Positions 35,515-46,844 are shown, counted from the stretch's first letter. The stretch is 64,000 nt of DNA from an uncultured Alphaproteobacteria bacterium (GCA_902620285.1 CACNHT010000001.1:1-64000); one strand, 5' to 3'. Numbers and translations: made by a program. Notes: generated by a model not told the origin, from the letters alone.

Positions 35515-36771
35515 ATGAATTTACAAGAATTAAAAGGAAAAGAACCCCAAGAGCTTTTAAAGCAAGCAGACAAGCTTGGTATTGAAAACCCTTCATCCCT
35601 TAGAAAGCAGGATTTGATGTTTGCAATACTAAAAACAATTGCTGAAGAGGGTGAAATTATTACTGGTATAGGGGTTATTGAAATTATGCAAGATGGTTTC
35701 GGTTTTTTAAGGTCTTCAGAGTCAAATTATCTTCCTGGACCAGATGATATCTATATTTCTCCATCTCAAATTAAAAAATTTAGTCTAAGAACGGGTGATA
35801 GTGTTGAAGGTGAAATTAGATCTCCAAAGCAAGGAGAAAGATATTTTGCAATAACTAAAATTAATAAAATAAACGGTCAAGAAACTGATTTAGTTAAAAA
35901 CAGGGTTAACTTTGAAGATTTAACACCATTATATCCTGAAGCAAGGTTCAAACTTGAGCAAGAAAAACCTATGCAGGATAACACAGAAAGAATAATTGAT
36001 ATTATTGCTCCTCTTGGAAAAGGACAAAGACAATTAATTGTTGCGCAACCTTTCACAGGTAAAACAATAATTATGCAAAAAATTGCTAATGCTATAACTG
36101 CTAATAGTCCAGACGCTAAACTGATTGTTCTGCTAATTGATGAAAGACCAGAAGAAGTTACAGACATGCAAAGATCAGTTAAGGGCGAGGTAATTAGTTC
36201 TACCTTTGATGAACCTGCTTCACGCCACGTTCAGGTCGCTGAAATGGTAATTGAAAAAGCTAAAAGACTTGTTGAATATAAACATGATGTTGTAATCCTT
36301 CTTGATTCAATCACCAGACTTGGAAGAGCTTATAATACTGTTGTTCCGTCTAGTGGAAAGGTCCTAACAGGTGGTGTTGATGCCAATGCCTTACAAAGAC
36401 CAAAAAGATTTTTCGGTGCTGCAAGGAACGTAGAAAAGGGCGGATCGCTCACAATTATTGCTACTGCTTTAATAGATACAGGAAGCAGAATGGACGAAGT
36501 TATATTTGAAGAATTTAAAGGTACTGGTAACAGTGAAATGGTCCTAGATAGAAAACTTAGCCAAAAAAGAACCTATCCAGCTTTTGATATTGGTAAGTCA
36601 GGAACAAGAAAAGAAGAACTATTACTTGATAAAGACGAACTTGGTAAAATCTTTATTTTAAGAAAAATATTAGCCCCAATGGGAAGTACGGAAGCCATGG
36701 AGTTCTTGTTAGATAAAATGAAAAATACAAAAACTAACAGCGAATTCTTCCAAAGCATGGGAACTAAATAA
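35515..36771 (+). CDS. rho: transcription termination factor Rho
   Basis: RNA-dependent hexameric helicase of 418 residues that ends transcripts. Order: N-terminal helix bundle ([23 protein letters not shown]), cold-shock-like RNA-binding domain ([29 protein letters not shown]), then the ATPase with [17 protein letters not shown] (P-loop), [28 protein letters not shown] and [33 protein letters not shown]. The P-loop lead-in reads QPFTGKT where most Rho proteins have PPKAGKT or PPRTGKT. Length is normal. Confidence 0.97.
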   Translation: MNLQELKGKEPQELLKQADKLGIENPSSLRKQDLMFAILKTIAEEGEIITGIGVIEIMQDGFGFLRSSESNYLPGPDDIYISPSQIKKFSLRTGDSVEGEIRSPKQGERYFAITKINKINGQETDLVKNRVNFEDLTPLYPEARFKLEQEKPMQDNTERIIDIIAPLGKGQRQLIVAQPFTGKTIIMQKIANAITANSPDAKLIVLLIDERPEEVTDMQRSVKGEVISSTFDEPASRHVQVAEMVIEKAKRLVEYKHDVVILLDSITRLGRAYNTVVPSSGKVLTGGVDANALQRPKRFFGAARNVEKGGSLTIIATALIDTGSRMDEVIFEEFKGTGNSEMVLDRKLSQKRTYPAFDIGKSGTRKEELLLDKDELGKIFILRKILAPMGSTEAMEFLLDKMKNTKTNSEFFQSMGTK

Positions 36772-36840
36772 ATATAATTTTTTATAATCTTTCTTATTTA
36801 CTTATTTACTTAATATCATCTTGGGTTTAATTCCCAAAAA

Positions 36841-38127
36841 ATGAAAGCTTCCAAAGAGACAATTTTTGCTCTTGCTACGCAAAGAGGTAAATCAGGTATA
36901 GCTGTTTTTAGGGTTTCGGGAAAAGGCTCTCATACAATAATTAAAGCAATATCTTCTAAAAAAAAATTTAAAACAAACTTTGCTACATTAAATAATTTAT
37001 TAGACGGAAAAGATGTTGTAGATCAGACGATAACAACTTTTTTTAAATCACCAAAAAGCTATACAGGGGAGGATATGGTGGAAATATCTTGTCATGGAAG
37101 TATTTCTGTAATTAACAAAATAACCAAAACTCTATTAAAAAAACAGATTAGACTTGCTGAGCCTGGAGAGTTTACCAAAAGAGCTCTAATGAATGATAAG
37201 CTTAGTGTTCTAGAAGCTGAAACAATTAATGATTTAGTTAATGCTGAAACTGAAAATCAAAGAAAGACAGCCATTGGTAATTTAAGTGGAAATTTAGATA
37301 AATTAGTTAATGGAATATCAGATAAACAAAAAAAACTTCTAGCAGATATAGAGGCTATAATTGATTTTGCTGATGAAGACCTTCCTAAACAAATATATAA
37401 AAACATAAGAGAACAAAATAAGAACATATATAAACAAATTGAAAATATTATCGAAAGATCAGCTTTATCTAGACAAATTCATCACGGTTTTACAATAACT
37501 ATTATAGGTAAACCGAATACGGGAAAATCTTCATTTATAAATTATATAAATAACAAGGAGGTTTCTATAGTTACCAATATACCAGGAACTACAACAGATT
37601 TAGTAAGCTCCACTTTAGATATACAAGGAGATAAATATACATTTATTGATACAGCTGGAATAAGAAAATATAAGAGTTTAATTGAAAAAATAGGTATTGA
37701 AAGGTCCTTAGAGAGTGCTGAAAAGTCCGATTTAAATATAGTTTTTCTCAAAAACAATGAAAAGAAAAACTACAGTAAAATCAAATCAAAAATATTTGTT
37801 AAATCAAAATATGATACTAATAAAAAGAAAATTAGAGGAGTACACAGCATTTCATCAGTATCTGGTTATGGAATAGAGCCTCTTATTAAAACTATATCTT
37901 CTAAATTAAAGAAAAAACCAATTTCTGGACCAGTCTTTTCACGTGAAAGACACATGGAAAGCCTAAAGAAATCCCTTGTAATACTTAAAAGTTTAGATTT
38001 AAAAGAAATAGATATTGCTGCTGAAAATGTTAGAAGATCAATTATGTATATTGATGGAATAAATCAAAAATTTGATATTGAGAAAATTTTAGATATAATA
38101 TTTAGTGATTTTTGTATAGGTAAGTAA
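36841..38127 (+). CDS. mnmE: tRNA modification GTPase MnmE
   Basis: With MnmG it adds the carboxymethylaminomethyl group to U34 of certain tRNAs. It has 428 residues: N-terminal folate-binding domain (TIFALATQRGKSGIAVFRVSGKGS, SYTGEDMVEISCHG), helical domain, inserted G domain (GKPNTGKSS, DTAGI, and an NKxD-like position degenerated to KSKYD) and a C-terminal tail ending CIGK, the catalytic Cys motif. The gene carries a parS core (TTTCACGTGAAA at 37937) within codons for FSRER, and another parS core lies directly after its stop. Confidence 0.96.
   Translation: MKASKETIFALATQRGKSGIAVFRVSGKGSHTIIKAISSKKKFKTNFATLNNLLDGKDVVDQTITTFFKSPKSYTGEDMVEISCHGSISVINKITKTLLKKQIRLAEPGEFTKRALMNDKLSVLEAETINDLVNAETENQRKTAIGNLSGNLDKLVNGISDKQKKLLADIEAIIDFADEDLPKQIYKNIREQNKNIYKQIENIIERSALSRQIHHGFTITIIGKPNTGKSSFINYINNKEVSIVTNIPGTTTDLVSSTLDIQGDKYTFIDTAGIRKYKSLIEKIGIERSLESAEKSDLNIVFLKNNEKKNYSKIKSKIFVKSKYDTNKKKIRGVHSISSVSGYGIEPLIKTISSKLKKKPISGPVFSRERHMESLKKSLVILKSLDLKEIDIAAENVRRSIMYIDGINQKFDIEKILDIIFSDFCIGK
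37937..37948. other. parS centromere core inside mnmE
   Basis: TTTCACGTGAAA is the invariant 12 bp palindromic core of parS (consensus TGTTTCACGTGAAACA). With flanks the site reads CTTTTCACGTGAAAGA, 13 of 16 consensus positions. It is ParB's expected loading site, 2.7 kb upstream of parA. It is embedded in the mnmE reading frame. Confidence 0.8.
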
Positions 38128-38139
38128 TTTCACGTGAAA
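38128..38139. other. parS centromere core between mnmE and mnmG
   Basis: A second perfect TTTCACGTGAAA, 191 bp from the first, starts at the base after the mnmE stop. Flanks AA and AG match the 16 bp consensus less well. Bound ParB here would sit over the mnmG translation start region. Confidence 0.8.
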
Positions 38140-38145
38140 AGAGAC

Positions 38146-40011
38146 ATGGAAAATAAATTTGATGTAATAGTAATTGGTGGAGGGCACGCAGGCGTAGAAG
38201 CAGCTTGCGCATCTGCAAGAACTGGATCAAAAACAGCCTTAATTACACATAAAATCGAAAAAATTGGAGAAATGTCTTGTAATCCTGCAATTGGAGGTCT
38301 TGGAAAAGGGCATCTTGTAAAAGAAATAGACGCTTTAGACGGAATAATGGCTAAAGCTACAGATAGATCCTGTATACAATTTAGAATGTTAAACTCAAGT
38401 AGAGGGGCTGCTGTAAGAGGTCCAAGAGCTCAAACAGACCGAATTTTATATAAAAATGCTATAAATGAGCTCGTATCTGACCAAAAAAACCTTCAAATTA
38501 TCGAAGGATCAGTTGAAGACTTAATTGTTTCAAATAATAAGGTAATGGGTGTTGTTTTAGGCGATAACAAAAAGATATCCTCCAAATCTGTAGTTTTAAC
38601 AACAGGCACTTTCTTACAAGGGCTAATAAGAATTGGTTCGGAAAAACAAGAAGCCGGAAGAGTTGGTGATAAACCCTCAATAAAGCTTGCAAAAAGGCTC
38701 AAAGAGTTAAAGTTTTCAATAGGCAGATTAAAGACAGGAACACCCCCAAGATTACTTAAAAAAACTATAAATTTCAATGACTTAAACGAACAACACCCAG
38801 ATAAAAAGCCCATTCCCTTTTCTTTTATCAACAGAGATGTCCACATTCCTCAAATATCATGCTTTATTACCCATACTAACAAAAATACCCACAAAATAAT
38901 TTCTGAGAACCTCAGCCTATCACCAATGTATTCTGGAGAAATACAATCAATGGGTGCTAGGTATTGCCCATCTATTGAAGACAAGATTCATAAATTTAAA
39001 AACAAATCTTCACACCAAATATTTTTGGAGCCAGAAGGATTGGAAAGTGATCTAATATATCCAAACGGAATATCTTCTTCTCTTCCAACTGAAATTCAAG
39101 ATCAATTTGTTAAAACAATTAAAGGTTTAGAGAATGTTACAATTACACAACCAGCTTATGCTATTGAATATGATTTTGTTGATCCACAAGAATTAACACA
39201 CACACTTGAAACAAAAAAAATTAAAAATTTATTTTTTGCTGGACAGATAAATGGAACAACCGGATACGAAGAAGCGGCAGCACAAGGTATAATTGCAGGG
39301 ATAAATGCATCAATTAAAACAATATCTAATAAAGAATTTATAATACCAAGGTCCTCTGGATATATAGGTGTTTTGATAGATGATTTGGTTACAAAAGGAA
39401 CCAGAGAGCCATATAGAATGTTCACTTCAAGATCCGAATACAGGCTTTTACTTCGAGCCGATAATGCAGATTTAAGACTTACACCTCTTGGAATTGATAT
39501 AGGTTGTGTTGATATATATAGGCAAAGAGAGTTTGAAAAAAAATCCAGTAGGATAAAAGAGGGATTTAGTTTTGTTAAAAGTCAAAAATTCTCACCAGAC
39601 GCACTTCTTAAAAAGGGGATAAAAATAAACAAAGATGGAAAGAAAAGAAACATCATAGATCTTTTATCATTTTCTAACATTACAACCCATAAACTTAAAA
39701 AAATAATTCCTGAATTAAGTGATTTAGAAGATGATGTAATAGAACAAATAGAAATTGAAGCTAAATATGCAGGTTATCTTGATAGACAAAGAATGGATAT
39801 AAAAGATTTTGAAAAAGAAGAAAGTTTAAAAATTCCTAAATCAACCAACTATAAATTGGTTGGAAGCTTATCTAATGAGATAGTTGAAAAATTATCTAAA
39901 ATTAAACCACCTACACTTGGTGCCGCCTCAAGAATATCAGGTGTAACTCCAGCAGCCACTATAGCCCTGCTTAGATATATTAAAAAAAATAAAAGTAAAA
40001 AAGCTGCGTAA
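38146..40011 (+). CDS. mnmG: tRNA uridine 5-carboxymethylaminomethyl modification enzyme MnmG
   Basis: FAD-dependent partner of MnmE, 621 residues. The dinucleotide fold [23 protein letters not shown] starts the protein. [26 protein letters not shown] and [20 protein letters not shown] are the family signatures with the catalytic Cys, and the C-terminal MnmE-binding helices end [17 protein letters not shown] prefer the ATG at 38146; the track's GTG at 38134 lies inside the parS core and gives an N-terminal MKRD extension. Confidence 0.97.
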   Translation: MENKFDVIVIGGGHAGVEAACASARTGSKTALITHKIEKIGEMSCNPAIGGLGKGHLVKEIDALDGIMAKATDRSCIQFRMLNSSRGAAVRGPRAQTDRILYKNAINELVSDQKNLQIIEGSVEDLIVSNNKVMGVVLGDNKKISSKSVVLTTGTFLQGLIRIGSEKQEAGRVGDKPSIKLAKRLKELKFSIGRLKTGTPPRLLKKTINFNDLNEQHPDKKPIPFSFINRDVHIPQISCFITHTNKNTHKIISENLSLSPMYSGEIQSMGARYCPSIEDKIHKFKNKSSHQIFLEPEGLESDLIYPNGISSSLPTEIQDQFVKTIKGLENVTITQPAYAIEYDFVDPQELTHTLETKKIKNLFFAGQINGTTGYEEAAAQGIIAGINASIKTISNKEFIIPRSSGYIGVLIDDLVTKGTREPYRMFTSRSEYRLLLRADNADLRLTPLGIDIGCVDIYRQREFEKKSSRIKEGFSFVKSQKFSPDALLKKGIKINKDGKKRNIIDLLSFSNITTHKLKKIIPELSDLEDDVIEQIEIEAKYAGYLDRQRMDIKDFEKEESLKIPKSTNYKLVGSLSNEIVEKLSKIKPPTLGAASRISGVTPAATIALLRYIKKNKSKKAA

Positions 40012-40012
40012 T

Positions 40013-40618
40013 TTGGACAAAAACACTGTAATAAAAAAATATAATCTTAGCAGAAAGCAAATTGATTTAATCGATAACTACATTATTAAGTTAACAAAAA
40101 GCAACCAAATACACAATTTGGTAGGACCGTCTACAATTGATGTTGCATGGGATAGACATATTAATGATTCATTACAGTTGTCTGAATTTATTTTAAAAAA
40201 AAATGCATCAATAATAGATCTCGGTACTGGTGCGGGGCTACCAGGGGTGATTTTAAATATTTTTGGATATTCAAATATATTATTGATTGACTCAAAGATG
40301 AAAAAAATAAACTTTATTAAAGAGTTTGCATTTGAGCAGAATTTAGAAATAAAAACTATTTGTACAAGGGTTGAGAAAATCAAAAATCAAAAATTTGACT
40401 TTATTATCTGCCGAGCTTTTGCTCCACTAGCTAAATTATTAGATTATTCACGGTTTTTTAATAAAAAAAATACATCACTGCTTTTTCTAAAAGGAAGAAG
40501 TGTTAAGAAAGAAATACATGATGCAAAAAAATTCTTTAGCTTTGAATACGATCTTTATCCAAGTCAAAGTGAGGGTGATGGATATGTGTTAAAAATATAC
40601 AATTATAAAAAACTGTGA
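40013..40618 (+). CDS. rsmG: 16S rRNA (guanine-527-N7) methyltransferase RsmG
   Basis: SAM-dependent rRNA methyltransferase, 201 residues, starting with TTG one base after mnmG. Motifs: VGPSTIDVAWDRHINDSLQLSEFI, IDLGTGAGLPGVILNIFGYSNILLIDSKMKKINFI (SAM site) and DFIICRAFAPLAKLLDYS. Loss of this gene gives low-level streptomycin resistance in other bacteria. Its stop overlaps the parA GTG start by 4 bases. Confidence 0.95.
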   Translation: MDKNTVIKKYNLSRKQIDLIDNYIIKLTKSNQIHNLVGPSTIDVAWDRHINDSLQLSEFILKKNASIIDLGTGAGLPGVILNIFGYSNILLIDSKMKKINFIKEFAFEQNLEIKTICTRVEKIKNQKFDFIICRAFAPLAKLLDYSRFFNKKNTSLLFLKGRSVKKEIHDAKKFFSFEYDLYPSQSEGDGYVLKIYNYKKL

Positions 40619-41388
40619 AAAAAATTATCTCTATATCTAACCAAAAAGGCGGTGTTGGCAAAACAACAACCACAATAAACTTAGCCACTTCATTAGCTGC
40701 AGTGAAAAAAAATGTTTTAATTGTTGATGCTGACCCCCAAGGAAATGCAAGCACAGGACTTGGGCTGACACACAATGACAGAAAGCCATCTATTTATGAA
40801 ATGATTCATGAAAAGAAACTTTTAAGAGAGGGTATAAAAGAAACATTAATTCCTGGTCTAAAAATAATTGGAGCAAACACAGACTTGGCTGCAGCTGAGG
40901 TAGAGTTGACAAATTTTGAAAACAGAGAGTTTGTATTTAAATCAATTTTTGATGAAATTAATAATTTTGATTTTATTTTTGTAGATTGTCCACCAGCACT
41001 TGGTTTACTTACAATTAATTCACTAGTAGCGTCAAACACCACACTAATTCCCCTTCAGTCTGAGTTTTTTGCTCTTGAAGGCCTTTCAGCATTAATGCAA
41101 TCAATTAAACTAATACAACAAAACTTTAATAAAGACCTTCAAATAGAAGGAATATTATTAACAATGTTAGATAAAAGAAACTCACTAAGCACTTTAGTTG
41201 AAAAAGATGTAAGACAACATTTTGGAAGCCAGGTATATAAAACAACCATTCCAAGAAATGTTAAAATATCTGAGGCGCCAAGCCATGGTAAGCCAGCATT
41301 AGTATACGATACACAAGCCGCAGGGTCTTTGGCTTATATTGAACTTGCAAAAGAAGTCATTTTAAATCAAAATAAAAACTATGAATAA
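40615..41388 (+). CDS. parA: chromosome partitioning ATPase ParA
   Basis: Walker-type segregation ATPase, 257 residues, with a GTG start overlapping rsmG. The deviant Walker A is ISNQKGGVGKTTTTINLATSLA, followed by VLIVDADPQGNASTGLG and FIFVDCPPALGLLTINSL. It forms a nucleoid-bound gradient that pulls ParB-parS complexes. parB follows with an 8 base overlap. The two parS cores lie 2.5-2.7 kb upstream. Confidence 0.97.
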   Translation: MKKIISISNQKGGVGKTTTTINLATSLAAVKKNVLIVDADPQGNASTGLGLTHNDRKPSIYEMIHEKKLLREGIKETLIPGLKIIGANTDLAAAEVELTNFENREFVFKSIFDEINNFDFIFVDCPPALGLLTINSLVASNTTLIPLQSEFFALEGLSALMQSIKLIQQNFNKDLQIEGILLTMLDKRNSLSTLVEKDVRQHFGSQVYKTTIPRNVKISEAPSHGKPALVYDTQAAGSLAYIELAKEVILNQNKNYE

Positions 41389-42220
41389 AGAAAAAAAACT
41401 AGGAATGGGTCTAGGCGCCCTTTTATCAACAACAAACAATAAAAGTGAAAATTTTACTGGAATTCAAAAAATCAATATATCTCAAATTATTCCCAACCCA
41501 TCTCAACCAAGAAAAAACTTTAGAGACGAAGATCTTAAAGAGCTTTCGTATTCAATTAAAAATCAAGGATTAATTCAACCTATAATAATAAAGCCTTTGA
41601 AAGATGATCAGTATCAGATTATTGCAGGGGAAAGAAGGTGGAGAGCATGCCAACTAAACGGAATGCATGAAGTAGATTGTGTTGTTAAAATGATAGATGA
41701 TACAAATGTTTTAGAAGCTGCCTTAATAGAAAACATACAAAGAGAGGACTTAAATGTTATTGAGGAGGCTAATGCTTATAAAGGATTAATTGATATTAAA
41801 AATATTAATAACGAAAACCTGGCAAAATTAATTGGCAAAAGTTCAAGCCATGTCTCAAACATTTTACGTCTTTTAGAACTTGATAAAAAAATACAACAAA
41901 TGGTAATAGATGGTGATCTATCAATGGGCCACGCAAGAGCCCTTATTGGTGTACCCAATGCTATTGATAAAGCGAATGAAATTATAGAAAAAAAACTTAG
42001 TGTAAGACAGATAGAAAAAATAACATCTAAGTTTAAAAAAAATAAAATTAAAAAAACCTTAAAAGACCCAAATATTATTGATCTGGAAAAAGAACTGTCT
42101 GATAAAATAGGTTTAAAAACCTCAATTCAATTTAGTGAAAGTGGCTCATCAGGATCTTTAACTCTTTATTACTCAGACTTAAATCAATTAGATGACTTAA
42201 TGAAAAGGCTTAAGAAATAG
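41381..42220 (+). CDS. parB: chromosome partitioning protein ParB
   Basis: CTP-dependent clamp that loads at parS, 279 residues. The N-terminus KKLGMGLGALLSTT is the ParA-contacting segment. IIPNPSQPRKNFRDEDLKELSYSIKNQGLIQPIII and IIAGERRWRACQLNGMHEVDCVV form the CTP-binding domain (GERRxRA box). ENIQREDLNVIEEANAYKGLI and the helix-turn-helix LAKLIGKSSSHVSNILRLLEL recognise parS. The C-terminal dimer domain is present. It converges on holA with an 11 base overlap. Confidence 0.97.
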   Translation: MNKEKKLGMGLGALLSTTNNKSENFTGIQKINISQIIPNPSQPRKNFRDEDLKELSYSIKNQGLIQPIIIKPLKDDQYQIIAGERRWRACQLNGMHEVDCVVKMIDDTNVLEAALIENIQREDLNVIEEANAYKGLIDIKNINNENLAKLIGKSSSHVSNILRLLELDKKIQQMVIDGDLSMGHARALIGVPNAIDKANEIIEKKLSVRQIEKITSKFKKNKIKKTLKDPNIIDLEKELSDKIGLKTSIQFSESGSSGSLTLYYSDLNQLDDLMKRLKK

Positions 42221-43148
42221 TAATTTTCTTAATTTTTAAAAAAAAACGAAGACCAGAAATTAAAGACAAGCTACCCTTCCCCCTAAGACTTTTCTCCATT
42301 TTAGAAAGAAGATTTAAAAGAAGTTTTTTCTTTTTAAGATTAAATTTCCTGAAAAGGTCGATTAAAAATTTTTTCTCCCGAAATAAATACCTTGGTATTT
42401 TTTTCGTATAATCGTTTTCATTTTCACAGTCTATAATTAGTTGACAAAAATATTTACAGTAATAGTAAAACTCACTTACATCAGTAGCATTCAAGATTTT
42501 TTTTCGATAAATTTTTATAATTTCTTTGTTTTGTTTTAATAAATTAAAAAAAACCTTTTCTTTTCCATAGTCATTAAAGGATAAAATTTTTCTAATGTTT
42601 TCATAATTAATTTCTTTTTGGTCTAAATCTAAAATTTTATTAATGCTATTTTCAAAAAAAATATATTTGTCATCTAATTCTTCAACTAGCCACCAATAAA
42701 TATCTTGATTAACGTACAATTCATTAACTCTAAAAAAATTATCTAAGAGCCTTGTTTTCGTGCTTCTGTCTAGCTCGTAACAATCAATTAAATAAGCATC
42801 TTTTTCTTTTTCAAAAAGAGACTTAACCAATTTCGTTTTAGGAGAATTTTCGTTGATAAAAATAAATATACCTTCAACATCTCTTATACTCTCTATGTTA
42901 TCTTTCTTAATATCTTTGCAATTATTACAAATAAATATTTTTTTCTCTTCAAATAGACTCGTTTCATTTTTGAAATTACTTATTTTATCAATATTTTGTA
43001 ATGATGAATTTTCCAACTCCTTGTGTTTTTCAATAATTCGTGAACGAATTTTTTCTATTAACGTAACCTCATTACCACTTATAAAATAAAATTTTTTATT
43101 TGGAAAAAAATCATTATTTAATAATATGTCGATAGGGTTTATTTTCAT
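42210..43148 (-). CDS. holA: DNA polymerase III delta subunit
   Basis: Clamp-loader delta subunit of about 312 residues. The protein is strongly diverged and Lys/Asn/Ile-rich, but KFYFISGNEVTLIEKIRSRIIEKH, FEEKKIFICNNCK, FIFINENSPKTKLVKSLFEKEKDAYLIDCYELDRST and the C-terminal helices follow the HolA pattern. Its place after lptE next to parB is the alphaproteobacterial norm. I chose the Met at 43148 (MKINPIDIL), which gives an ATGA overlap with the lptE stop; the track start 43154 adds two residues. Confidence 0.85.
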   Translation of the reverse strand: MKINPIDILLNNDFFPNKKFYFISGNEVTLIEKIRSRIIEKHKELENSSLQNIDKISNFKNETSLFEEKKIFICNNCKDIKKDNIESIRDVEGIFIFINENSPKTKLVKSLFEKEKDAYLIDCYELDRSTKTRLLDNFFRVNELYVNQDIYWWLVEELDDKYIFFENSINKILDLDQKEINYENIRKILSFNDYGKEKVFFNLLKQNKEIIKIYRKKILNATDVSEFYYYCKYFCQLIIDCENENDYTKKIPRYLFREKKFLIDLFRKFNLKKKKLLLNLLSKMEKSLRGKGSLSLISGLRFFLKIKKITIS

Positions 43149-43633
43149 ATACATTTCTTAATATTATCTTCAGACAGAAATGAAATAAATCGATTTAAAT
43201 TTTCAGCTACTGCCAACTCATATTTTCTATCTAATGATGCGTCTGTCCCATAATTATATCCTGATGACTTGGGTGTTATTAAAAAACTTGATAAAATTTC
43301 TTTTTCAAAAATTTTACAATTTTTTTCGATTGATGTAAGTAAATAAAAAAATCTTAACTCATATCTCAAATTTGATGTAACTTGGTTTGTTTCAACTGAT
43401 CTTTTTGTTTGTTGTTCTTCTATATTTATTGCAAGGTTAAATTTTTCATCTTTATTAACACCAAAAAACATCGGTATGTAAGATTTCATAAAAGGAAGAT
43501 CAAAACCTGTATTTGAAATATTTGTCTTCTCATAAAGGGGGTTTAAAAGATTTTTTTCATTTTTATAAACGAATTCAATGTTATTACAGGACGAACAAAC
43601 AACACAAATTATAATTATAAAAATTATTCTCAT
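43145..43633 (-). CDS. lptE: LPS-assembly lipoprotein LptE
   Basis: Outer-membrane lipoprotein of 162 residues that plugs the LptD translocon. The signal [16 protein letters not shown] ends in a lipobox (CSSC), then a CGF-free variant opening [27 protein letters not shown]. The remaining fold, with [23 protein letters not shown] and [12 protein letters not shown], matches alphaproteobacterial LptE in size and layout. The call rests largely on position between leuS and holA. It overlaps leuS by 4 bases and holA by 4 bases. Confidence 0.8.
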   Translation of the reverse strand: MRIIFIIIICVVCSSCNNIEFVYKNEKNLLNPLYEKTNISNTGFDLPFMKSYIPMFFGVNKDEKFNLAINIEEQQTKRSVETNQVTSNLRYELRFFYLLTSIEKNCKIFEKEILSSFLITPKSSGYNYGTDASLDRKYELAVAENLNRFISFLSEDNIKKCI

Positions 43634-46143
43634 TTAATAACAAAATTTAATATTTTACCTGGAACATATATTTCTCTAATAATGTTTTTATCTACAATGT
43701 TTTTTTTAATCTTATTATTGTTTTTTGCAATTTGTATAACCTCTTCCTTTTTAAGATTTTTGTCAATCTCAATTATTCCTTTTGTTTTTCCGTTTATTTG
43801 TATTGCTAAATTTAAGTTTACTTTTCTCTCAAAATTCTCAACAGGCCAAACCTCTTCAATACACAGAGTATTTTCACCAAGGCCCGACCAAATTTCTTCA
43901 CTTATATGGGGTACAAAAGGCTGTAAAATAATAGATAGTTTTTTTAATGACCATCCAAAATTTTCTTTAGTCAGTCTTTTTTTTGCCAATGCTTCATTTA
44001 TAATATTAACAAACTCATAAATCTTTGCTACAGACTTATTAAATTGAAAATTATCAATATTTTTTGAGACCTCATTTATAATTTCTTTTAATTTACTAAT
44101 TGTTTCTAAATCATCTACTTTGACATTTTTAAATTCTTTGTACTTTAAAATAAAATCATAAAGTCTGTTTATAAACTTAAATGATGCCACAATCCCCTTA
44201 TCTGTCCACTGCAAATCTCTTTCTGGTGGGCTGTCAGATAACATAAACCACCTTGCTGTATCAGCACCATATAAATTAATTATATCATTTGGATCAATTA
44301 CATTTTTTTTTGATTTACTCATTTTCTCAACTTTTCCAGTTTCTACACTTTCACCTTTCATGTCAGTTAACATTCCATCTTCATCAATAATGTTTTTTGG
44401 CTCAATCCATTCACCATTCTTATTTTTATAAGTAATGTGAGTAACCATTCCCTGTGTAAACAATCCTTTAAAAGGTTCATTAAGTTCAAAATAACCAAGA
44501 TCTCTTAATGCTTTAGTAAAAAACCTTGAGTACAACAAATGTAAAATTGCATGCTCAATACCGCCTATATACTGATCAACAGGAAGCCAATAATCAATAT
44601 CTTTTCTATCAAATGGTTTTTTTGATCTTGCGTTACAGTATCTAAAGTAATACCAAGAAGACTCAAAAAATGTATCAAAAGTATCTGTTTCTCTATAGGC
44701 TTTCATCCCAGTTTTAGCACAAACAGTTTCTTTCCAGTCGGTTATATTTTTTAGTGCAGAAGATGACTCACTAAAATTTTCTATATCAGGCAGCTTTACA
44801 GGCAAATCATCATCTTCGACCACTAAAACCTCCCCATCTTCTCTGTAAATTATAGGTATCGGACAACCCCAAAATCTTTGCCTAGAAATACCCCAATCTC
44901 TTAATTTATAGTTAATTTTCTTTTTCCCAATTTTTTTGTTTTCAATATCTGTTATTATTTTTTCTTTAGCCCTTTCTATTGTAAGTCCATTCAAAAAATC
45001 TGAATTAATAATTATTCCTTCATCTACAAACGCTTGATCACTAATTTTAAAATTTTCTTCATTGATATTTAATGGCTTTACAACTGGCACTACATCCAAA
45101 CCATATTCATTGGCAAAATCTAAATCTCTTTGATCGTGAGCAGGACAACCAAATATTGCGCCTAGTCCATATTCTTTTAAAACAAAATTAGCCACATAAA
45201 CCGGTAGTTTTTTCTTAGGCACAAAAGGATGGTCGACAGATATGCCTGTATCAAAACCCTTTTTTGTCTTATCAGGGTTTAATCCTTCGCAATCTTTTAC
45301 AAAATTTTGTAGTTCAAAATTTTCTTTAGAAATTTTTTTAGATAATTCATGTTCTGGTGAAAGAGCTAAAAATGTGGCACCAAAGATAGTATCTGGCCTT
45401 GTTGTATAAACTGTAATAAAATTTTTGCTATCTGAAATCTTAAAATCAATCTCAGCCCCTGTTGATTTTCCAATCCAATTTGATTGCATGACCTTCACCT
45501 TATTTGGCCAATTATCAAGTTTATTCAAATCATTAAGCAATTCATCTGAATATTTACTTATTTTCAAAAACCACTGTGATAGTTTTTTCTTTTCAACTAT
45601 TGCTCCTGACCTCCACCCCCTACCATCAATAACTTGTTCGTTTGCAAGAACTGTTTTGTCTACTGGATCCCAATTTACCTCTGCCTCTTTTTTATATGCA
45701 AGCCCAGCCTTAAACATATCAATAAAAAATTTTTGTTCGTGCTTATAATAATCTGGGTGACAAGTTGCAATTTCTCTTTCCCAATCTAGAGATAGGCCCA
45801 TTTGTAAAAGCTGGCTTTTCATTGTTTTAATATTTTGATATGTCCATTTCTCAGGATGTTTTTTTTCTGTTAAAGCAGCATTTTCAGCAGGTAAACCAAA
45901 TGCATCCCAGCCCATTGGGTGTAAAACATTGTATCCTTTCATTTTTTTATACCTAGCCACTACATCGCCTAAAGTGTAATTTCTTACATGCCCCATGTGA
46001 ATTTTACCTGAAGGATAAGGAAACATCTCTAAAACATAATATTTTTCTTTGTTGATATCTTTTGATGTTCTAAAAACTTTTTTATCTGACCAGACCTTCT
46101 GCCATTTTTTTTCTATTAATTTATGATTGTATCTTGATGACAC
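43630..46143 (-). CDS. leuS: leucyl-tRNA synthetase
   Basis: Class I synthetase of 837 residues. The HIGH motif is [17 protein letters not shown], and KMSKS is [15 protein letters not shown]. The CP1 editing domain includes [21 protein letters not shown] (threonine-rich editing region) and the family-specific FGLPAENAA and [10 protein letters not shown]-terminal anticodon-binding and LeuS-specific domains ([21 protein letters not shown]) are present. It lies two bases after the DUF3576 gene. Confidence 0.98.
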   Translation of the reverse strand: MSSRYNHKLIEKKWQKVWSDKKVFRTSKDINKEKYYVLEMFPYPSGKIHMGHVRNYTLGDVVARYKKMKGYNVLHPMGWDAFGLPAENAALTEKKHPEKWTYQNIKTMKSQLLQMGLSLDWEREIATCHPDYYKHEQKFFIDMFKAGLAYKKEAEVNWDPVDKTVLANEQVIDGRGWRSGAIVEKKKLSQWFLKISKYSDELLNDLNKLDNWPNKVKVMQSNWIGKSTGAEIDFKISDSKNFITVYTTRPDTIFGATFLALSPEHELSKKISKENFELQNFVKDCEGLNPDKTKKGFDTGISVDHPFVPKKKLPVYVANFVLKEYGLGAIFGCPAHDQRDLDFANEYGLDVVPVVKPLNINEENFKISDQAFVDEGIIINSDFLNGLTIERAKEKIITDIENKKIGKKKINYKLRDWGISRQRFWGCPIPIIYREDGEVLVVEDDDLPVKLPDIENFSESSSALKNITDWKETVCAKTGMKAYRETDTFDTFFESSWYYFRYCNARSKKPFDRKDIDYWLPVDQYIGGIEHAILHLLYSRFFTKALRDLGYFELNEPFKGLFTQGMVTHITYKNKNGEWIEPKNIIDEDGMLTDMKGESVETGKVEKMSKSKKNVIDPNDIINLYGADTARWFMLSDSPPERDLQWTDKGIVASFKFINRLYDFILKYKEFKNVKVDDLETISKLKEIINEVSKNIDNFQFNKSVAKIYEFVNIINEALAKKRLTKENFGWSLKKLSIILQPFVPHISEEIWSGLGENTLCIEEVWPVENFERKVNLNLAIQINGKTKGIIEIDKNLKKEEVIQIAKNNNKIKKNIVDKNIIREIYVPGKILNFVIK

Positions 46144-46145
46144 TT

Positions 46146-46751
46146 TTAACTTGATTGTAGTCTTAATTTTTTAGCTTTATTTAAAATAGCATTTTCAATT
46201 TTTTTATTGTTTTCTTTTTCAGTTTTTTTGTTAACCCAAATTTGATTATTAAACTCTTGACAAAAAGAGGTTACTTTAAGATTTTCTGTATTAAGAGATT
46301 TGCCAGAAATAAAAATATTAAGTTTACATCTTTCAGATTGATTTTCAGAAGTTGAATACCAGTCAGTTATTATGGTGCCACCAATTGGATCCGCGGAACT
46401 TAATGGCATAAAATTAATAGTTTCTAAAGCACCTCTCCATAAATATACATTAACAGGCATGCTTATGTTGCTTGTTGAACTTTCCTGACTGCTATTATTT
46501 CCTAATATACCATCAAAAGATAGTCCACCTTTACCTAACATACCACCCCCACTCTGTAATCGAGTTTCAGCATCTCTCATTGCAAGTTCCTTGTCAGTTG
46601 CAGAGTTAAACTTTGTCCCCGATTTATCTATTATAGCTTGTGTTGTTTGTGCTTTTGACCATAACTCTTTCATTTCCTCTTCACTTTTGTTGCTGTTACA
46701 GGAAAACAAAAAGGTTAACAAAATTAAAATAGTCAAACGAAGAATAAACAT
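46146..46751 (-). CDS. DUF3576 lipoprotein
   Basis: A 201-residue predicted lipoprotein. The signal [18 protein letters not shown] ends with a lipobox, then comes a polar segment and the DUF3576 core [57 protein letters not shown]3576 is an alphaproteobacterial family of unknown function that lies next to leuS; that arrangement is seen here. Outer-membrane attachment is inferred. Confidence 0.9.
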   Translation of the reverse strand: MFILRLTILILLTFLFSCNSNKSEEEMKELWSKAQTTQAIIDKSGTKFNSATDKELAMRDAETRLQSGGGMLGKGGLSFDGILGNNSSQESSTSNISMPVNVYLWRGALETINFMPLSSADPIGGTIITDWYSTSENQSERCKLNIFISGKSLNTENLKVTSFCQEFNNQIWVNKKTEKENNKKIENAILNKAKKLRLQSS

Positions 46752-46791
46752 TAATCACTAATTATTGTATTGCGAACAAAATGTAAAACAC

Positions 46792-46823
46792 AAAAAAAAA
46801 CGGCACTAATTAAAGTGCCGTTT
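46792..46823 (-). terminator. Rho-independent terminator after the porin gene
   Basis: On the minus strand a 10 bp perfect stem AAACGGCACT / AGTGCCGTTT with a 6 nt loop is followed by nine T residues. It lies 20 bases after the porin stop and separates it from DUF3576, so the porin is its own transcription unit. It is one of only two strong intrinsic terminators I found. Confidence 0.9.
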
Positions 46824-46844
46824 CTAAAGATATAATATCTTTTA

